From Gemmatimonadota bacterium (lineage in GTDB: Bacteria; Gemmatimonadota; Gemmatimonadetes; Gemmatimonadales; Gemmatimonadaceae): a DNA stretch of 16,392 bases. Positions 16,373 through 16,392 of this stretch are shown piece after piece. Location: assembly GCA_016719105.1 (NCBI GenBank), contig JADKAQ010000026.1:1-16392 (forward strand), given 5' to 3'. Position 1 is the stretch's first letter. Every line of letters starts with the position of its first letter. The notes beneath the pieces are model-generated. The model had not been told where the DNA came from. It worked only from the letters and a program-made list of their open reading frames with translations, and made no database searches. The translations under genes were made by a program, and so were the position numbers.

Positions 16373-16392
16373 TCATCGGCCACCCCTCAGCC

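Noticed and set aside
1..16392. tRNA, rRNA or CRISPR array
   Set aside because: No cloverleaf, rRNA core sequence or regularly spaced repeats were seen on either strand.

Overview
This GC-rich bacterial window carries four blocks: an uptake operon, a flavin oxidase with a poorly defined neighbourhood, an accessory patch with two ATPase genes and an insertion sequence, and a LysR-controlled redox cluster. The TonB receptor with a carboxypeptidase-like N-terminal domain, the Tat-exported aldo/keto reductase and the sorbosone-dehydrogenase-like protein suggest a Gram-negative soil-type bacterium. Gemmatimonadota is my best guess, but this is an impression and was not tested.

Nearly every gene is cut by frequent one- or two-base indels. 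Conserved protein sequence continues across neighbouring frames, so I rebuilt genes by following homology from frame to frame. Coordinates give the span of the rebuilt gene, not one open frame. Only the insertion-sequence ORFs are clean. Uncorrected long-read errors explain this best.

Minus strand, 5789 to 1: a TonB-dependent receptor, a lipoprotein substrate-binding protein of the YnjB type, two ABC permease genes that resemble the two halves of YnjC, and the first codons of a gene that should be the ATPase. Together these form an uptake route across both membranes for an unknown small solute. Minus strand, 6386 to 6028: a small unrecognised membrane protein. Positions 6387 to 6969 are gene-poor, with a strong bulged hairpin and a REP-like inverted repeat at the end of the oxidase gene. 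Minus strand, 8186 to 6970: an FAD-dependent amine oxidase family protein.

Plus strand, 8444 to about 9850: an AAA_14/DUF4143 ATPase behind an AT-rich promoter-like site. An IS3-family, IS407-like element lies at 10025 to 11245, with orfA, orfB and a -1 slippery heptamer. Directly after it is the 3' end of a second ATPase of the DUF234 type, whose N-terminal half is missing.

From 11743 to the right edge: a LysR regulator on the minus strand, diverging from a plus-strand run of a Tat-exported aldo/keto reductase, a second cytoplasmic aldo/keto reductase and a secreted L-sorbosone-dehydrogenase-like protein. The layout suggests LysR-controlled oxidation and reduction of sugars or aldehydes on both sides of the inner membrane.

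The octamer GCCTAACG occurs seven times in either orientation, at gene ends and inside genes. I saw no tRNA, rRNA or CRISPR array.
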